A stretch of DNA of 64,000 nt from Flavobacterium sp. CF108 (GCF_900129795.1 NZ_FQWW01000001.1:992001-1056000); one strand, 5' to 3'. Positions 34,655-44,744 are shown, counted from the stretch's first letter. Translations and numbers: made by a program. The notes: generated from the letters alone by a model not told the origin.

Positions 34655-35464
34655 CTAATACTCCCACTGTCTCAATCTATTTAGTTCTTCCTGTGCTTTG
34701 ATTTCTTCGGCCGGAATAACTTTTAAGAAAGATGGATGCTGTTCGATAGCATATTCTACTTTTTCTACGATTTCTTCGATTGTGTCATTTTCATAATCAA
34801 TTTCAAGAGGTTCTTTGATAATGAAAGACTGCAGGATATTTTTCTTTTTCATACGAAGCCCTTTTTTATCAAAAGAACGACGGAAACCATCTATAACAAT
34901 AGGAATTACGATAGGTTTATGTTGTTTAATTATATGCGCTGTTCCTTTACGAACGGGTTTAAAAGATTTTGTTGTCCCCTGCGGAAAGGTAATAACCCAG
35001 CCGTCTTCAAGGGCAATACGGATATTTTCGGTATCGTTTGGATTTACGTCACGTTTTTCAGTAACATCAACACCTTTTGCACGCCATGTTCTTTCTACAG
35101 TAATTGCGCCAACATAAGCTAAAATTCTTGGCAGTAATCCGGCCTGCATTGTTTCTTTTGCAGCTACGTAGTAAATATTCATTTTTGGCTGCCACAAATA
35201 ACCAATGTTCTTAATAGTATCTTGACGTCCGCTTAAACTTGCGTTAAAGACATGAAACATTGCCACAACATCGGCAAAATAAGTTTGGTGATTGGATATA
35301 AACAAAACGTTTGTGTCTGGAAGTGTTTTAATAATTTCAGATCCTTCAATCTGCAATTCATTAAAACCTCTATATCTTCTATGAGTCATGGCTCCCAAAA
35401 TACGGATTAACCATTTCTTGATGAATAATATATGCCCAAAAGGATTTCGCTTAAACAATCCCAT
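34655..35464 (-). CDS. PlsC-like 1-acylglycerol-phosphate acyltransferase, divergent
   Basis: The 269-residue protein has an N-terminal amphipathic or membrane segment and the acyltransferase blocks in order. Block I is NHQTYFAD with His59 and Asp65, that is HX5D and not the usual HX4D. Block III is FPQGTTKSF in place of FPEGTRS, and block IV is PIVIPIVIDGF. PlsC enzymes make phosphatidic acid from lysophosphatidic acid at the inner membrane. The altered spacing and the Glu-to-Gln change suggest a different acceptor or a sub-family typical of Bacteroidota. Single gene. Confidence 0.8.
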   Translation of the reverse strand: MGLFKRNPFGHILFIKKWLIRILGAMTHRRYRGFNELQIEGSEIIKTLPDTNVLFISNHQTYFADVVAMFHVFNASLSGRQDTIKNIGYLWQPKMNIYYVAAKETMQAGLLPRILAYVGAITVERTWRAKGVDVTEKRDVNPNDTENIRIALEDGWVITFPQGTTKSFKPVRKGTAHIIKQHKPIVIPIVIDGFRRSFDKKGLRMKKKNILQSFIIKEPLEIDYENDTIEEIVEKVEYAIEQHPSFLKVIPAEEIKAQEELNRLRQWEY

Positions 35465-35587
35465 AACGTTATTTTGTATTTTTTAGGTTAAGTCGCAAAC
35501 ATACAAAAATTATTCTTTTAGCAATACTAATATACAATTTACGAAATAAATCTATATATCCATGATTATCAAAATGTTAAATTAAAG

Positions 35588-36247
35588 TTATTGAGGTTTT
35601 TCTGAAAAAGTAAATTTTAGAACATCTCTCAATTCGCTTAAAATCATTGCGGTTGCTCCCCAAACGATATGATTTTGGATATTAAATGCCGGAACCAAAA
35701 TATCATTTCCGTAAGAAGTTGATAATTTGGTTTCGATTATAATTTCATCATCTAAAAAAACAGATAATGGCAATTCGAGAACACCCGCCACTTCTCGGGC
35801 ATCGGGATAAAATGCAAGTTCTTCTTTGGCAATTCCTAAATAAGGATGCACTAAAAAGTTACTTGGCGGAATATACATAGGTGTAAAATGTTTTATTATT
35901 TCAATTTTTTCAGGAAGAACGCCAATTTCTTCGCTGGTTTCGCGTAAAGCTGTTTCCTGATAATCACGATCTGTGAGTTCGTATTTTCCGCCCGGAAATG
36001 CAATTTGCGACGAATGAACGCCATTGTATGCATTTCGAACAATTAGAATCAAATGTGTTTTTTCATTTTTAGGATAAAACAACATCATAACTGCGGCAAT
36101 TCTTGGATTTTTTGCGTCGATATCTAGGTTTTTCATAGCCTGAATGCGTTCTAGAGGTGCCATTTTTGCGTGTGCCGATTCTGCCGGAAGTTCAACTGGA
36201 ATTAAATTAGGAACATATTGCAAAAAATCTTGAAAATCCATATTCAA
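35588..36247 (-). CDS. Nudix hydrolase, CoA pyrophosphatase type (NudL-like)
   Basis: The 219-residue protein carries the CoA-specific extension before the Nudix box, RNAYNGVHSSQIAFPGG (Arg71, His78), and the box itself (residues 86-110, GKYELTD then ETALRETSEEIGV with REXXEE). Members cleave CoA to phosphopantetheine and 3',5'-ADP. The start at 36247 is used; an in-frame ATG two codons later is equally possible. It is divergent from the DUF4268 gene. Confidence 0.88.
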   Translation of the reverse strand: MNMDFQDFLQYVPNLIPVELPAESAHAKMAPLERIQAMKNLDIDAKNPRIAAVMMLFYPKNEKTHLILIVRNAYNGVHSSQIAFPGGKYELTDRDYQETALRETSEEIGVLPEKIEIIKHFTPMYIPPSNFLVHPYLGIAKEELAFYPDAREVAGVLELPLSVFLDDEIIIETKLSTSYGNDILVPAFNIQNHIVWGATAMILSELRDVLKFTFSEKPQ

Positions 36248-36332
36248 AGTTTATTTTTGTACTTTCAAATTAAAATATAAATATACTCTAGAAAATGCGG
36301 TTCTACAAGTTTTCTAAAACAAAGCCATAAAA

Positions 36333-36770
36333 ATGTACAGCAGAGAAGAATCACAAAGAATAAAAAGGGAATTTTGGGTTGCTTTTGCAGAAAAGTATCC
36401 AAGAAAATGGGTTCTTTATGATACCAAAATCAAAGATTTCTCTTTTAAATTTTATGTAGACAATAAAAAAGCACAGGTTTTAATTGACATCGAACACCGC
36501 AGCGACGAAAAACGAAATGCGTATTTTGAAAAGATTGAAGCTTTAAAAAATATTCTGGAAGAGGAATTTATTAAAGATTTGGTTTTCGAAAAAAACTACA
36601 CTTTAGAAAGTGGTAAAACCATAAGCAGAATTTGGGTTGAAAAACTTGGAGTAGGTTTTAGCAATCGCAATAATTGGGACGCTATTTTTGATTTTTTCAA
36701 CGAAAACATGCATGCTCTTGAAATGTTTTATCTGGAGTATGATGAATTTATTAAGGAAATTGAAGTTTAG
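36333..36770 (+). CDS. DUF4268-family protein
   Basis: The 145-residue soluble protein begins MYSREESQRIKREFWVAFAE and contains HRSDEKRNAYFEKIEALKNI and WDAIFDFFNENMHALEMFY, the pattern of DUF4268, a fold distantly related to restriction-endonuclease-like proteins. No catalytic residues can be assigned by eye and no modification genes lie nearby. Function unknown. Confidence 0.8.
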   Translation: MYSREESQRIKREFWVAFAEKYPRKWVLYDTKIKDFSFKFYVDNKKAQVLIDIEHRSDEKRNAYFEKIEALKNILEEEFIKDLVFEKNYTLESGKTISRIWVEKLGVGFSNRNNWDAIFDFFNENMHALEMFYLEYDEFIKEIEV

Positions 36771-36859
36771 AAAAAAGGTTCTGAGATATTAAGATTCTGA
36801 GTTTGATTTATTTAATAAAACAGAATTCATTAAGGTATTTATGAACTAAGCGGCAGTAA

Positions 36860-37495
36860 TCAAATGTCTTGGTGATCGTTGTTCGTTTTTAACTTATTAT
36901 TTAAAGCAATTAATAGTAACCCTATTATAAAAAATACTATAATCATAACTCCAACATTCACTAAAACTGTTTTGTAACCAATTTGTACTGCATTTAAAAA
37001 AGGGTAAGGATACCAGTTTGTAATTACACCTCTAATTAATGAATAAATGAGGTATAGAAAGGGGAAAATTGTCCAATAAATACCATCTTTCCAACTTAAT
37101 TTTTCTTTTTCAGAATAACGTAACCAATACAATATATACAAAATAGGATTTAAAACGTGCAGCATATTATCTACAATTAGCTGCCAGCCTGTTACAATCC
37201 AAATTCCTCGTAAAACAATATTGTAAACTAATGCAACTATAAATACGTACAATGTTATGGCAGTTTGTACTGAAAGACTTGAAAAGAATATTCCCGTTTT
37301 TGTTTTGGGTAAAAATATCGAAAACGTAAGACTCAATGCAATCAACAAATTAGATAGAATAGTAAAATAACTGAAGAAATTAGCAATACTCCCTTTGGTA
37401 AGATAGAATTGAAAAATAAGAGCAAACCATACAAAAAATGCTGCAATTGAAGCGTAAAAAATTTTTGTATTTGATTTTCTATTTTTACTATTCAT
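36860..37495 (-). CDS. Pr6Pr-family membrane protein
   Basis: The 211-residue protein has six membrane segments with SYFTILSNLLIALSLT, VYNIVLRGIWIVTGWQLIVD and LHVLNPILYILYWL, matching the Pr6Pr family related to FAR-17a/AIG1. Eukaryotic relatives include lipid hydrolases, and the bacterial function is not known. Single gene, no clear partners. Confidence 0.8.
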   Translation of the reverse strand: MNSKNRKSNTKIFYASIAAFFVWFALIFQFYLTKGSIANFFSYFTILSNLLIALSLTFSIFLPKTKTGIFFSSLSVQTAITLYVFIVALVYNIVLRGIWIVTGWQLIVDNMLHVLNPILYILYWLRYSEKEKLSWKDGIYWTIFPFLYLIYSLIRGVITNWYPYPFLNAVQIGYKTVLVNVGVMIIVFFIIGLLLIALNNKLKTNNDHQDI

Positions 37496-37609
37496 ACTCT
37501 AACTTTTTGGGGTTCCAAAATATTGTCAGCATGCCATTTTACCTCCTCTTTATGAAAGTGAAATGAAAAATGTATTTTTTATATTTACAATTGAAAAAAT
37601 TCAGGATCG

Positions 37610-38020
37610 TTAAACGGTAAAAATATTATAAACAATAATATGATCGTCGTAATTAATATAAAGCTGTTTACGATTATCCTGCTTTTTACGTGTAATAATA
37701 GAAAGTTTACATTCTCGTCCGTCATTATCTTTACACATAAAAGAGTACACAATATCTGTATCGTTTTCTTCTCGTTCGATGTAATCCAAAATACTAAAAA
37801 GCTGAATTTCCTGAGAATAAACTACAATCCTATGTTTATCAGTATCCAAAACTACAGAGAGATTAACCAAATCAAGATCTGACCACTGTCCCCACTTTCC
37901 TTTTTCATTTTTTTCTAAAACACTAAATCCTGAAGTTTTAAAATGATACGATTGACTCTGAACTTGTTGTAATCCAAAAGTCAGAAACAAAAATAATATA
38001 TAGAAGCGAATAGAATTCAT
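37610..38020 (-). CDS. hypothetical secreted protein
   Basis: The 136-residue protein has a signal peptide (FYILFLFLTFGLQQVQSQ) and a beta-rich body of about 115 residues (GKWGQWSDLDLVNLSVVLDT, HRIVVYSQEIQLFSILDYIE). I recognise no family. It lies 20 bp upstream of the flavin oxidoreductase on the same strand, so both could share a transcript. Confidence 0.7.
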   Translation of the reverse strand: MNSIRFYILFLFLTFGLQQVQSQSYHFKTSGFSVLEKNEKGKWGQWSDLDLVNLSVVLDTDKHRIVVYSQEIQLFSILDYIEREENDTDIVYSFMCKDNDGRECKLSIITRKKQDNRKQLYINYDDHIIVYNIFTV

Positions 38021-38040
38021 AAAATATTTCTTGCAGATAA

Positions 38041-38985
38041 TTAAAACTCAAATGTAGCTTTTTCTTCGCGAGCAGCTTTAAAATCAGCCATCATTTGTTG
38101 AACAATTTGTTCTACAGGTAAAATTTCATGAATCAGTCCGGCAATTTGTCCTATTTCAAGCTCACCTTCTTCAAGATCGCCTTCAAACATTCCTTTTTTG
38201 GCTCTTGCTCTTCCTAAAAGCGCTGCTAATTGTTCTTTAGAAGGGCATTTTTCATACAAAGCCTGAACATCATTATAAAATTTATTCTTTACCAATCGAA
38301 CCGGGGCTAACTCTTTTAAAGTCAATTGAGTATCTCCTTCTTTTATACTAACTATCGTTTCTTTAAAATTATTGTGGGCAGAAGATTCGATTGAAGCTGC
38401 AAAACGACTTCCAACCTGTACCCCATCAGCACCCAAAATCATTGCAGCCAGCATTCCTCTTCCAGTTGCGATTCCGCCTGCGGCAATAATAGGGATTTTA
38501 ATTTTTTCTTTAACCATCGGGATCAAAGTTAAAGTCGTAGTTTCGTCGCGTCCGTTATGTCCGCCAGCTTCAAAGCCTTCGGCAACAATGGCATCAACAC
38601 CTGCTTCTTGTGCTTTTAATGCAAAAACACTGCTGCTAACAACATGTACAACCGTTATTCCTTTTTCTTTTAAAAATGAAGTCCAGGTTTTAGGATTTCC
38701 TGCTGATGTAAAAACGATTTTCACGCCTTCTTCGACCACAATATTCATGATCTCTTCAATATTGGGATATAACATCGGAATATTAACTCCAAACGGTTTA
38801 TCAGTTGCTTTTTTACATTTCTGAATGTGTTCTCTTAAAACTTCCGGATACATTGATCCTGCTCCAATTAAACCTAAACCTCCGGCATTACTCACTGCCG
38901 ATGCTAATTTATAACCACTGTTCCAAATCATTCCGCCTTGAATAATTGGATATTTTATATTGAAAAGCTGTGTAATTCTGTTCAT
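38041..38985 (-). CDS. NAD(P)H-dependent flavin oxidoreductase (nitronate monooxygenase / FabK family)
   Basis: The 314-residue TIM-barrel flavoprotein has QGGMIWNSGYKLASAVSNAG at the N-terminus, VAEGFEAGGHNGRDETTTL (catalytic His) and PIIAAGGIATGRGMLAAMIL with GADGVQVGSRF for FMN binding. This fits both nitronate monooxygenase class II and the enoyl-ACP reductase FabK. The two cannot be separated safely by eye, and no fatty-acid genes lie beside it. The subtilase gene ends upstream after 9 bp, suggesting read-through. Confidence 0.88.
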   Translation of the reverse strand: MNRITQLFNIKYPIIQGGMIWNSGYKLASAVSNAGGLGLIGAGSMYPEVLREHIQKCKKATDKPFGVNIPMLYPNIEEIMNIVVEEGVKIVFTSAGNPKTWTSFLKEKGITVVHVVSSSVFALKAQEAGVDAIVAEGFEAGGHNGRDETTTLTLIPMVKEKIKIPIIAAGGIATGRGMLAAMILGADGVQVGSRFAASIESSAHNNFKETIVSIKEGDTQLTLKELAPVRLVKNKFYNDVQALYEKCPSKEQLAALLGRARAKKGMFEGDLEEGELEIGQIAGLIHEILPVEQIVQQMMADFKAAREEKATFEF

Positions 38986-38994
38986 TAAAAACTC

Positions 38995-40596
38995 TTATTG
39001 TTTTATTATTTTCCCTGTTTTCTGTAAACCTCCAGATTTAAAAGTATAAAAATACAGTCCGCTGGTTAAGCTTTCAACAGAAAGAACCGGATTTTGATTT
39101 GTTATTTGTTTTTCAATCAGCTTTTGTCCCAAAATGGAATAAATAGACACAGAAGCTGTTTCATCTGCAAACAAAAAAGAAATGTTAGATTTTGCCGGAT
39201 TAGGATAAACTGAAAAATCCGATGAAGACTGAAAAGTATCTACACTTAAAGTCGATCCAAAATTGGGAATTCCATAACCATAATTATTATCCGGAACAGT
39301 ATATTTATCTGCAGATTGAATAATCATTTGTCTAATTTCCTGATTCGTTTTCGCTGGAAAAGCCTGCCATAAACAAGCGACCATTCCGGCCATAATTGGA
39401 CATGAAAAAGAAGTTCCGTTAGCCGTACCAATAGTTCCCGAAGTACTTGAAACTACTGCAGCCACTCCCTGCGCCATTACATCTGGTTTTATACGATTGT
39501 CAAAACTTGGCCCAATAGAACTGGAAGGAGCCTTAACTTTTACAGAATTTACGGAACCAATTGTAAGAACAGAAACGCCATCTGCAGGCGCACCAATATG
39601 TTTTTCAGCAGTATTTCCTTCATTTCCAGCAGAAGCCAAAACAATAATTCCTTTACTAAAAGCCAGTTCAGCCCCTTTTGTACTAAAATTTGTTGTGCCG
39701 TTCATATCACTGTATGTATGACTATAATTGGCATTATCAAACCCAAAATACCCCAATGAAGTTGTAATAATATCTACCCCGTAAGCATCTGCCTGTTCTG
39801 CTGCTTCAACCCAATACGATTCTTCAACAGGATTTTCGGATGCACCATCTTCAGTAATAAATAAATAATAAGAGGCATCTGGAGCTGTTCCTACCAAAGA
39901 ATTTTCTGTGTAACCACCCATTGTCGATAAAACTAAAGTTCCGTGATCACTTCCAGAATAGAAATTTGTACTTCTGTTTACATAATCATAGCCGCCTAAA
40001 ATTAAGTTATTATCACGAAGTCGTTTAAAAGGGTCAGCTGTATTTACGCCCGGAAAACCTCCGTCTAAAACCGCAATTACTTTTCCGGTACCTGTATAAT
40101 TCTGCTGATGCAAAACTTGTCCGTTAAGCATCTGAATTTGATTTGCAGAGCTTCCGTATGCATAATCAATTGCAGTTTCAAGCTTATTTTTTACCGCTGT
40201 AATATTGTTTTCTGAAACTTTTTTTGAAGTTACATTCAAATTCTTATTTGCAAAAGTTACTTTACTCACAAACGAAAGCAGTTTTAATGCATCAATATTA
40301 ATTTGAGTTCCTCTAACATGAAGTGCATTTAACCATTTAGACTGAGCTTTTACAGTTATACCTGTACTTGCTTTTATCTGATCTACATAGGTAGTTTCCA
40401 GAGGTGCATCTGTACTATTTAATGCAATATTTTGTACCGTACGGCGATCTAATGATCTCTGCGAAAGAGTCAGCGATGGATTATTGAAAAAATCCTGCGA
40501 ATTTGGTTTTCCTGTAAAATATACCCAGGCATCTTCTTCCTGAGAAAACATTACAATCGAAAACAATAATAAAATAAAAGTAAAGCTATTTTTCAT
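38995..40596 (-). CDS. secreted S8 serine peptidase with type IX secretion sorting domain
   Basis: The 533-residue protein has a signal peptide (FTFILLLFSIVMFSQ), a propeptide-like region and a subtilisin domain with the triad Asp178 (VIAVLDGG), His218 (SDHGT) and Ser396 (GTSFSCP) and the oxyanion Asn325 (ASAGNEG). From about residue 459 a type A sorting domain follows (FSVYPNPAKSNISF to GKIIKQ), so export through the gliding-linked type IX system is expected. All catalytic residues are present. It begins 43 bp after mnmA on the same strand. Confidence 0.94.
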   Translation of the reverse strand: MKNSFTFILLLFSIVMFSQEEDAWVYFTGKPNSQDFFNNPSLTLSQRSLDRRTVQNIALNSTDAPLETTYVDQIKASTGITVKAQSKWLNALHVRGTQINIDALKLLSFVSKVTFANKNLNVTSKKVSENNITAVKNKLETAIDYAYGSSANQIQMLNGQVLHQQNYTGTGKVIAVLDGGFPGVNTADPFKRLRDNNLILGGYDYVNRSTNFYSGSDHGTLVLSTMGGYTENSLVGTAPDASYYLFITEDGASENPVEESYWVEAAEQADAYGVDIITTSLGYFGFDNANYSHTYSDMNGTTNFSTKGAELAFSKGIIVLASAGNEGNTAEKHIGAPADGVSVLTIGSVNSVKVKAPSSSIGPSFDNRIKPDVMAQGVAAVVSSTSGTIGTANGTSFSCPIMAGMVACLWQAFPAKTNQEIRQMIIQSADKYTVPDNNYGYGIPNFGSTLSVDTFQSSSDFSVYPNPAKSNISFLFADETASVSIYSILGQKLIEKQITNQNPVLSVESLTSGLYFYTFKSGGLQKTGKIIKQ

Positions 40597-40639
40597 ATAT
40601 ACTCTTTTAAAAGGAAATCCTCCGTAAAAAAGTATAAAG

Positions 40640-41827
40640 CTAAGAAATTACTCCCGAACCTACTAATTCATTTTCTAAATACCAGGCAACAAACTGACCT
40701 TCAGTTATGGCAGATTGTGGTTCTTCAAAATGAACGTACATTCCATCTTCAAATTGATGAAGTGTCGCTTTTTGCAATGGCTGACGGTAACGAATTCTCG
40801 CCATAACTTCCATTTTTTCACCTGTTTTTAACTTCATATCTTCGCGAACCCAGTGTACTTCAGATTCTCCAACAAATAAAGCTTTTTTAAACAACCCAGG
40901 GTGATTGCTGGTTAAACCAGTATAAATGGTATTGGTTTCAACATCTGTAGCGATTACAAATAAAGGATCTGTAGTTCCGCCCACATTCAATCCTTTTCTT
41001 TGACCAACAGTAAAATAATGCGCACCCTGATGTTTGCCCATAATTTTTCCCATTGTTGGAAGATAATCCAGTTTTTGAGCTTCAATTTTTAGATTTTCTT
41101 CTAAAGATAATTCAGCTGGTTTTTCAAAGTTATAAATTGGATCGTTTTTATCAATCTGAACAATTGTACCTTCTTTTGGCTGCAATTTTTGCTGTAAAAA
41201 CTCCGGTAAACGAACTTTTCCAATAAAACAAAGTCCTTGAGAATCTTTCTTTTCAGCCGTTACCAATTCCATTTCAGCTGCAATTTCGCGAACTTCAGGT
41301 TTTGTCAACGCACCAATTGGGAACAATGCTTTAGACAATTGATCTTGCGATAACTGGCATAAAAAATAAGACTGATCTTTGTTCACATCATTTCCGGCAA
41401 TCAATTGATAAACCGTTTTTCCGTCAACCTCAATTTCGCTTTTTTGACAGTAGTGTCCAGTAGCAACATAATCAGCACCAAGACTTAGTGCAATTTTCAT
41501 AAAAACATCAAATTTGATTTCGCGGTTACAAAGCACGTCAGGATTTGGAGTTCTTCCTTTTTCGTATTCGTTGAACATATAATCAACGATTTTTTCTTTG
41601 TATTCCTCGCTTAAATCAACAGTTTGAAACGGTATTCCGAGTTTTTCAGCCACTAATAAAGCATCGTTACTATCTTCTAACCAAGGACATTCGTTAGAAA
41701 TAGTAACTGAGTCATCGTGCCAATTTTTCATAAAAAGCCCAATAACTTCGTATCCTTGCTGCTGCAATAAATAAGCAGCAACACTAGAATCTACTCCACC
41801 AGAAAGACCAACAACTACACGTTTCAT
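40640..41827 (-). CDS. mnmA: tRNA-specific 2-thiouridylase MnmA
   Basis: The 395-residue enzyme makes the 2-thio group of U34 in Lys, Glu and Gln tRNAs. It has the PP-loop [17 protein letters not shown], the catalytic Cys in [11 protein letters not shown] and the second Cys in [11 protein letters not shown]. Length is normal. The frame is open to 41857, but the ATG at 41827 ([11 protein letters not shown]) is the standard start, with a -7 box at 41855. Confidence 0.96.
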   Translation of the reverse strand: MKRVVVGLSGGVDSSVAAYLLQQQGYEVIGLFMKNWHDDSVTISNECPWLEDSNDALLVAEKLGIPFQTVDLSEEYKEKIVDYMFNEYEKGRTPNPDVLCNREIKFDVFMKIALSLGADYVATGHYCQKSEIEVDGKTVYQLIAGNDVNKDQSYFLCQLSQDQLSKALFPIGALTKPEVREIAAEMELVTAEKKDSQGLCFIGKVRLPEFLQQKLQPKEGTIVQIDKNDPIYNFEKPAELSLEENLKIEAQKLDYLPTMGKIMGKHQGAHYFTVGQRKGLNVGGTTDPLFVIATDVETNTIYTGLTSNHPGLFKKALFVGESEVHWVREDMKLKTGEKMEVMARIRYRQPLQKATLHQFEDGMYVHFEEPQSAITEGQFVAWYLENELVGSGVIS

Positions 41828-41854
41828 TTTAAAATCTTTAATTTTACAAGGGTG

Positions 41855-41862
41855 CAAAGATA
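41855..41862 (-). promoter_or_regulatory. -7 promoter box for mnmA
   Basis: TATCTTTG on the minus strand, 27 bases before the ATG at 41827. Confidence 0.5.
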
Positions 41863-41967
41863 CGCCATATTTTAGATAATCTAACTCCTTTCAATTAGTT
41901 TATATAATCCCATGGTAGATAAAACTTATTGTTTAAATACTTACTTTTAATATTCAATACAATTGTC

Positions 41968-43845
41968 ATGAAAAAATACATTTACGGCCTAGTTTTCTTT
42001 TTCATTTTCATGTCTTTAAGTGCACAAAGATATTCTTCATCATTAACTGATTATGAAGCTTATAAAGCATTTAGAGGAAAACCTTTATCTGATAAATTCT
42101 CCAATATCGAATCGGTAAAAGTGGTTTATGATTTAAGAAAACAAAAAATGTATTATTTCAACAGCACTTTGATTCCGCTGCATTATGATTTTGTAACAAA
42201 TTATCTGCACTACAATTATGATTTGCAAATTTTTAATAATGAGAATTACAGCAGCACTTTAAAAGACAGAGATTTTTTACTGGGAAATCTCAATCATATC
42301 AAAGGAACTGACAAATGGATTTTTGAACTTGCCGCTTCAGATCATATGCCGATTCCGTTAATTGAACGATTTTTCAATTTAGTAATTCAATCTACTTTTA
42401 TTGGTCAAAACTTAAAATTTTATTTGAACAATCCAGAGCAAATGGAATGGTTTCGTTTGGAACAATTTAAAATTCCGTGTGTAAAATCAGAATATATTTT
42501 TAATGAAATAAAATATCAAGAAGTCGTTTCCGGCAGCAATGTCGGTATTTTAAAACAATACAAAATCAAAGATTTGGATAAAATAAAACCAAATCCTGAC
42601 GAAATTATTGTTTTAGATGGAACGCCTGATATTTTACCTAATGTAAGAGGAATTATTGTCAACGAACTGCAGACACCTCTTAGTCATTTAGTATTGCTGG
42701 GCAAAAACAGAAAAATTCCAATTATGGCTTATACATTGGCTTTAAAAGATGAAAACATCAAAAGATTACTTTCCAAAAAAGTAGAATTAAAAATTCAGGT
42801 TGATACTTTTTTTATAAAAGAGACTGATAAAAAGATTGTTGTTAAAACGAATTCTAAAAAGAAGAAATTAATCATTGACAATAGTGTTTCTGATTTAGTT
42901 GATTTGTCTAAAATTCCAAAAAAAGGAGTTAATTATATTGGTTCAAAAGCGCAAAACATGTCCTATTTGATAGCTATTTCAAAAGAAATTCCATTTAAAG
43001 TTCCGGAAAATGCTCATGCCATTCCATTCTATTTTTATACGAAACATATTCAGAAAGAATCGATTTCTCCTTTAATACAAGAACTTTTAAATTCTACGAA
43101 GAAAGATTCAACGGTTTGGGTAAATCAGCAATTGAAAAAAATTCGTGATGCTATTAAAAAAGAGCCTGTTAACCCTGAATTAATTTCGAAATTGAATTTA
43201 ACTTTTAAAGATGCTAAATTCAAAAATTTCAGGTTTCGTTCTTCAACAAATGCAGAAGATTTAGATGATTTTAACGGTGCCGGATTGTATGATTCTAAAA
43301 CCGGAATTCTTGGAGATAGCATCAAAACATTCGAAAAAGCGATTAAACAAGTTTGGGCAAGTGTCTGGAATGAAGCTTCGTATAACGAAAGAGAACTTTT
43401 TGGAATCGATCAGCAAAATATTGCAATGGGTGTTTTGGTTCATCGTTCTTTTCCTGATGAATTGGCAAATGGTGTTGTAATTACAAAGAACATTTTTAGA
43501 GAAAACTTTCCCGGAATTACGGTTAATATTCAAAAAGGGGAAAACTCAGTTGTAAAGCCAGAAAAAGGAGAAATCTGCGAGCAGTTTGTAGCGTACCATT
43601 TAAACTCCGGAACTGACGATGATGATTTTGATGTCGATTATACTTCAAACTCAAATCTCAATAATAATGAACCTTTATTAAGCCGAAAAGAAATGAGCAG
43701 GCTTTTTCTTGTGAGCAGTAAAATTGAAGAGAAAATGTATCGCTATTGGCGAAAAAACCTCTTTCATCCTGTAGATATAGAATTTAAAATCGTTGGTGAA
43801 AATCGGGATTTATATATCAAACAGGTTCGTCCATTTAATAATTAG
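41968..43845 (+). CDS. exported PEP/pyruvate dikinase-like protein
   Basis: The 625-residue protein has a signal peptide (YGLVFFFIFMSLSAQ), a domain of about 190 residues of unknown type, then a phosphohistidine-type swivelling segment with TPLSHLVLLGKN (His240) and a C-terminal ATP-binding PPDK_N-like domain with KGVNYIGSKAQNM, FRFRSSTNAEDLDDFNGAGL (Arg424) and a final DIEFKI / LYIKQVRP. The order, with the His domain before the nucleotide domain, is that of plant glucan water dikinase and not of PEP synthase. An exported ATP-using dikinase is unexpected. The start at 41968 gives the signal peptide; a TTG at 41929 is in frame but less likely. Confidence 0.8.
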   Translation: MKKYIYGLVFFFIFMSLSAQRYSSSLTDYEAYKAFRGKPLSDKFSNIESVKVVYDLRKQKMYYFNSTLIPLHYDFVTNYLHYNYDLQIFNNENYSSTLKDRDFLLGNLNHIKGTDKWIFELAASDHMPIPLIERFFNLVIQSTFIGQNLKFYLNNPEQMEWFRLEQFKIPCVKSEYIFNEIKYQEVVSGSNVGILKQYKIKDLDKIKPNPDEIIVLDGTPDILPNVRGIIVNELQTPLSHLVLLGKNRKIPIMAYTLALKDENIKRLLSKKVELKIQVDTFFIKETDKKIVVKTNSKKKKLIIDNSVSDLVDLSKIPKKGVNYIGSKAQNMSYLIAISKEIPFKVPENAHAIPFYFYTKHIQKESISPLIQELLNSTKKDSTVWVNQQLKKIRDAIKKEPVNPELISKLNLTFKDAKFKNFRFRSSTNAEDLDDFNGAGLYDSKTGILGDSIKTFEKAIKQVWASVWNEASYNERELFGIDQQNIAMGVLVHRSFPDELANGVVITKNIFRENFPGITVNIQKGENSVVKPEKGEICEQFVAYHLNSGTDDDDFDVDYTSNSNLNNNEPLLSRKEMSRLFLVSSKIEEKMYRYWRKNLFHPVDIEFKIVGENRDLYIKQVRPFNN

Positions 43846-43965
43846 GCACAATTCAATCAAAAGCCTCTTGAATTAATGACATTGAGCTATCGGGAGCGAA
43901 AATTGGTTTTATTCTGCCACAGATTAAAGGATTAAAATGATTTGAAAAAATGTATTGGCAAAACT

Positions 43966-44045
43966 CTCGCAGATTCCGCAGATTTAACAGATTATTCTTC
44001 GAGAAACTTTATCAAAAAATCTGCTAAATCTGCAGAATCTGCGAG
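43966..44045. repeat. inverted repeat, GCAGATT family
   Basis: Arms at 43966-43985 (CTCGCAGATTCCGCAGATTT) and 44026-44045 are complementary at 19 of 20 positions. A CACAGATTAAAGGATT element precedes it at 43919. It lies between convergent genes ending at 43845 and 44101. Confidence 0.8.
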
Positions 44046-44100
44046 AAAAAAACTTGTTGTATTATTTTTTTAAGCCGACTTATTTCTGAATTTTTCTGGG

Positions 44101-44658
44101 TTAATAAAAAACTAAAAGATCTATTTCATTTGTTACCGTATTGACCAAAACAATCTTGAAATCAAAATCCTGAATATTGATTTTTTCCTGAACTGCTTTA
44201 CGGATGTTTCCATTTTCTAAAGAAAAATCGTTGATTAGCGCAATTTTTACATCAACAGTATTCAGATATTTTGAAGCTTTTCTGTTTACGATAATAGAAG
44301 CTGCCACATAAAAACCAATGATGATGATTTGAAAAAATAAGAGTATTTCTATTTTTTCAAAAGGATACATAATGTCTAAAATAGAAAGCGTGATCGTAGC
44401 AAAAAGAAAGATGATTGCGTTTACAGTAAACGATTGTGTTCTAAATCTTAGGATAGAAAAAATGGCAAACAAACCAAACCCAATTCCTACTCCAATTTCA
44501 ATTTTGGTAAACAAATAACAAAGCGAAAAGGTACACAAACCAACAATAACCATCAACGGATTTATAGTTTCGTTATCTTTTCTGTTGGAGAAAAAATACA
44601 AAACCAAAATCGAAAAAAACAATAAAAAAAATCTTCCTATAAGTTCGTTTAAATCCAT
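44101..44658 (-). CDS. DUF4956-family membrane protein
   Basis: The 185-residue protein has four membrane segments with GVGIGFGLFAIFSILRFRTQ, the hallmark of DUF4956, and a cytoplasmic C-terminal domain of about 55 residues. In other bacteria DUF4956 genes often sit beside polyphosphate polymerase (VTC-like) or CotH genes, but neither is present here. Function unknown. Confidence 0.85.
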   Translation of the reverse strand: MDLNELIGRFFLLFFSILVLYFFSNRKDNETINPLMVIVGLCTFSLCYLFTKIEIGVGIGFGLFAIFSILRFRTQSFTVNAIIFLFATITLSILDIMYPFEKIEILLFFQIIIIGFYVAASIIVNRKASKYLNTVDVKIALINDFSLENGNIRKAVQEKINIQDFDFKIVLVNTVTNEIDLLVFY

Positions 44659-44744
44659 TGAATCAAAATATTAGCTCAATCAAATTTAAACAATTAGATA
44701 AAAAATCAGCTCCGAATTCATGAATTTATTTTGAATAAGAAAGG

